The position numbers were made by a program, and so were the translations under genes. From contig CP070722.1 in NCBI GenBank assembly GCA_020350785.1, positions 214,735-247,001 of the forward strand: 32,267 nucleotides of DNA. The letters are read 5' to 3'. Shown here piece by piece: positions 31,261 to 32,267 of this stretch. Position 1 is the stretch's first letter; every line of letters starts with the position of its first letter. Below the pieces are notes generated by a model. The model saw nothing but the letters and a program-made list of their open reading frames with translations. It did not search any database and was not told the DNA's origin. This DNA comes from Gemmatimonadota bacterium (GTDB lineage Bacteria > Gemmatimonadota > Gemmatimonadetes > Palauibacterales > KS3-K002).

Positions 31261-32267
31261 GCGAGCAGCGGAGGCCCCGAGGTTTATCCAACCTGGCTAT
31301 TGGCCGGCCTATCGGGACGCTGGCCGCAGCCTCGGTGGTCGTCGTGGTCGGCCTGTTCTACCTGGGTCAGCTCCCCCTCGACCTGCTACCGCAGATCTTC
31401 TATCCCCAAATTCGTGCCGGCGTCACCTACCCGGGCGTGGCACCCGAGGTGATGGAGGAGCAAGTCACCAAGGCGCTGGAGACCAGCCTGGCGGTGACCG
31501 AGGACGTCACTGAGCTGGAGAGCGAGACCACGGAAGGCCGCTCCGGCGTGAACCTCCACTTCAGCTATGGGACAGACATCGACTTCGCGTTGCAGGACGC
31601 TTCGAAGAACCTGGATCGCGCCCGCTCGCGACTGCCGGTCGATGCGGATCCGCCCACGATCTACAAGTTCGATCCATCTCAGATTCCCGTCTTCGAGGTC
31701 GGCTTCAGTTCACCGACCCGGGATCTTGTCGAGTTGCGGAATTGGACGGACCTCCGTCTCCATCCACAGCTGCTCACGGTCGAAGGCGTGGCGGCAGTAG
31801 ATGTCTCCGGCGGCCTGGTCCGCGAGATACGAGTGACGCTGGACCAGGAGCGGTTGCGCTCTTACGGACTCGCGGTCTCCGACATCCTGAGCCGGATCCG
31901 AGCCGAGAACCAGGACGTCGCCGTCGGCAACATCACATCGCCCAGCTTCGAGATCGTCGGCAAGACGGAGGGGAAGTTCCGGACAGTTGATGAGATACGA
32001 AACTTGCTACTCACCGTTCCGGGCACGGCAGAGCGCATTCCGCTCTCCGAGATCGCGGAGATCACCGACACTCACCAAGAACAACGCCTTTGGGCCCGGC
32101 TGGACGGTGTGCCGGCAGTCAAGCTGTCGGTGCGCAAGCAGCCGGACGCCAATACCGTGGTCGTGGCCGAGGGGATCGGCGAGCGGCTGCGGCAGCTGGC
32201 CGAGTCGCGATTCATACCAGACGACATCCACTACGAGATCATCTCGGACCAGTCGTTCTTCATCCGC
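31257..32267 (+). CDS. RND efflux transporter permease, 5' part (cut by window edge)
   Basis: The frame is open from ATG 31257 to the window end, 337 codons. It begins MSEQRRPRGLSNLAIGRPIG and continues into a first membrane helix (about 20-38). The porter-domain sequences typical of AcrB/MexB-like pumps follow (LPLDLLPQIFYPQIRAGVTYPGVAPEVME as separate blocks, EDVTELES, DFALQDASKNLDRARSRLP). The rest, about 700 residues, lies outside. It forms an operon with the adaptor through a 4-base overlap. It should export hydrophobic compounds or metals using the proton gradient; which cannot be said from this part. Confidence 0.93.
   Translation, partial: MSEQRRPRGLSNLAIGRPIGTLAAASVVVVVGLFYLGQLPLDLLPQIFYPQIRAGVTYPGVAPEVMEEQVTKALETSLAVTEDVTELESETTEGRSGVNLHFSYGTDIDFALQDASKNLDRARSRLPVDADPPTIYKFDPSQIPVFEVGFSSPTRDLVELRNWTDLRLHPQLLTVEGVAAVDVSGGLVREIRVTLDQERLRSYGLAVSDILSRIRAENQDVAVGNITSPSFEIVGKTEGKFRTVDEIRNLLLTVPGTAERIPLSEIAEITDTHQEQRLWARLDGVPAVKLSVRKQPDANTVVVAEGIGERLRQLAESRFIPDDIHYEIISDQSFFIR

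Overview
The window reads as a chromosomal segment of a GC-rich, Gram-negative environmental bacterium. There are Sec signal peptides, lipoprotein lipoboxes and an RND efflux adaptor/permease pair. The mix of a DUF885 metallopeptidase, a secreted S9 prolyl-oligopeptidase, tandem periplasmic amidohydrolases, FlgO/TolB-like TPR membrane proteins, DUF1579 and several small lipoproteins resembles Gemmatimonadota. That assignment is inference from gene content, because the window has no rRNA or tRNA. No CRISPR array, prophage or classical transposase is visible.

Layout. 1-2.9 kb: the tail of an unknown gene, a 20-bp perfect hairpin, a DUF2779 nuclease, then a MarR regulator and a DoxX membrane protein whose promoters share a 19-bp operator-like sequence. 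3-5.6 kb: a DUF885 peptidase (minus strand), then a 559-bp cassette with 54-bp terminal inverted repeats enclosing a gene for an S23/IVP-type four-helix-bundle protein. 5.9-12.9 kb: a secreted S9 peptidase and two paralogous FlgO/TolB-TPR membrane proteins separated by an SDR on the other strand. 13-19.6 kb: an orphan ParB-domain protein, a secreted hypothetical, a 71-residue hypothetical, a ring-cleaving dioxygenase of the VOC family, an M50 protease, a lipoprotein, DUF1579 and a retinol-dehydrogenase-like SDR. 19.8-24.4 kb: two tandem amidohydrolase genes, the first interrupted by one in-frame amber codon. 24.4-27.3 kb: a structured 3' region, a sigma-54 activator with Cys in place of the receiver's phosphoacceptor Asp, a free-standing Fis-type HTH protein resembling that activator's C-terminus, and a lipoprotein. 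27.4-32.3 kb: a zinc-ribbon/SHOCT-like membrane protein, a membrane-anchored DsbA-like thioredoxin, a DUF4382-like lipoprotein with an acidic tail, and an RND adaptor with the start of its permease.

How the genes fit together. Much of the window serves the cell envelope: peptide and metabolite hydrolysis in the periplasm (S9, DUF885, amidohydrolases), thiol chemistry (DsbA-like), efflux (RND) and membrane proteolysis (M50). Clear co-transcription candidates are the amidohydrolase pair and the adaptor/permease pair (ATGA overlap). MarR and DoxX look co-regulated.

The strongest candidate for something undescribed is the inverted-repeat cassette around the four-helix-bundle gene at 4991-5549. 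Next are the Cys-receiver activator with its orphan HTH partner and the amber-interrupted amidohydrolase.
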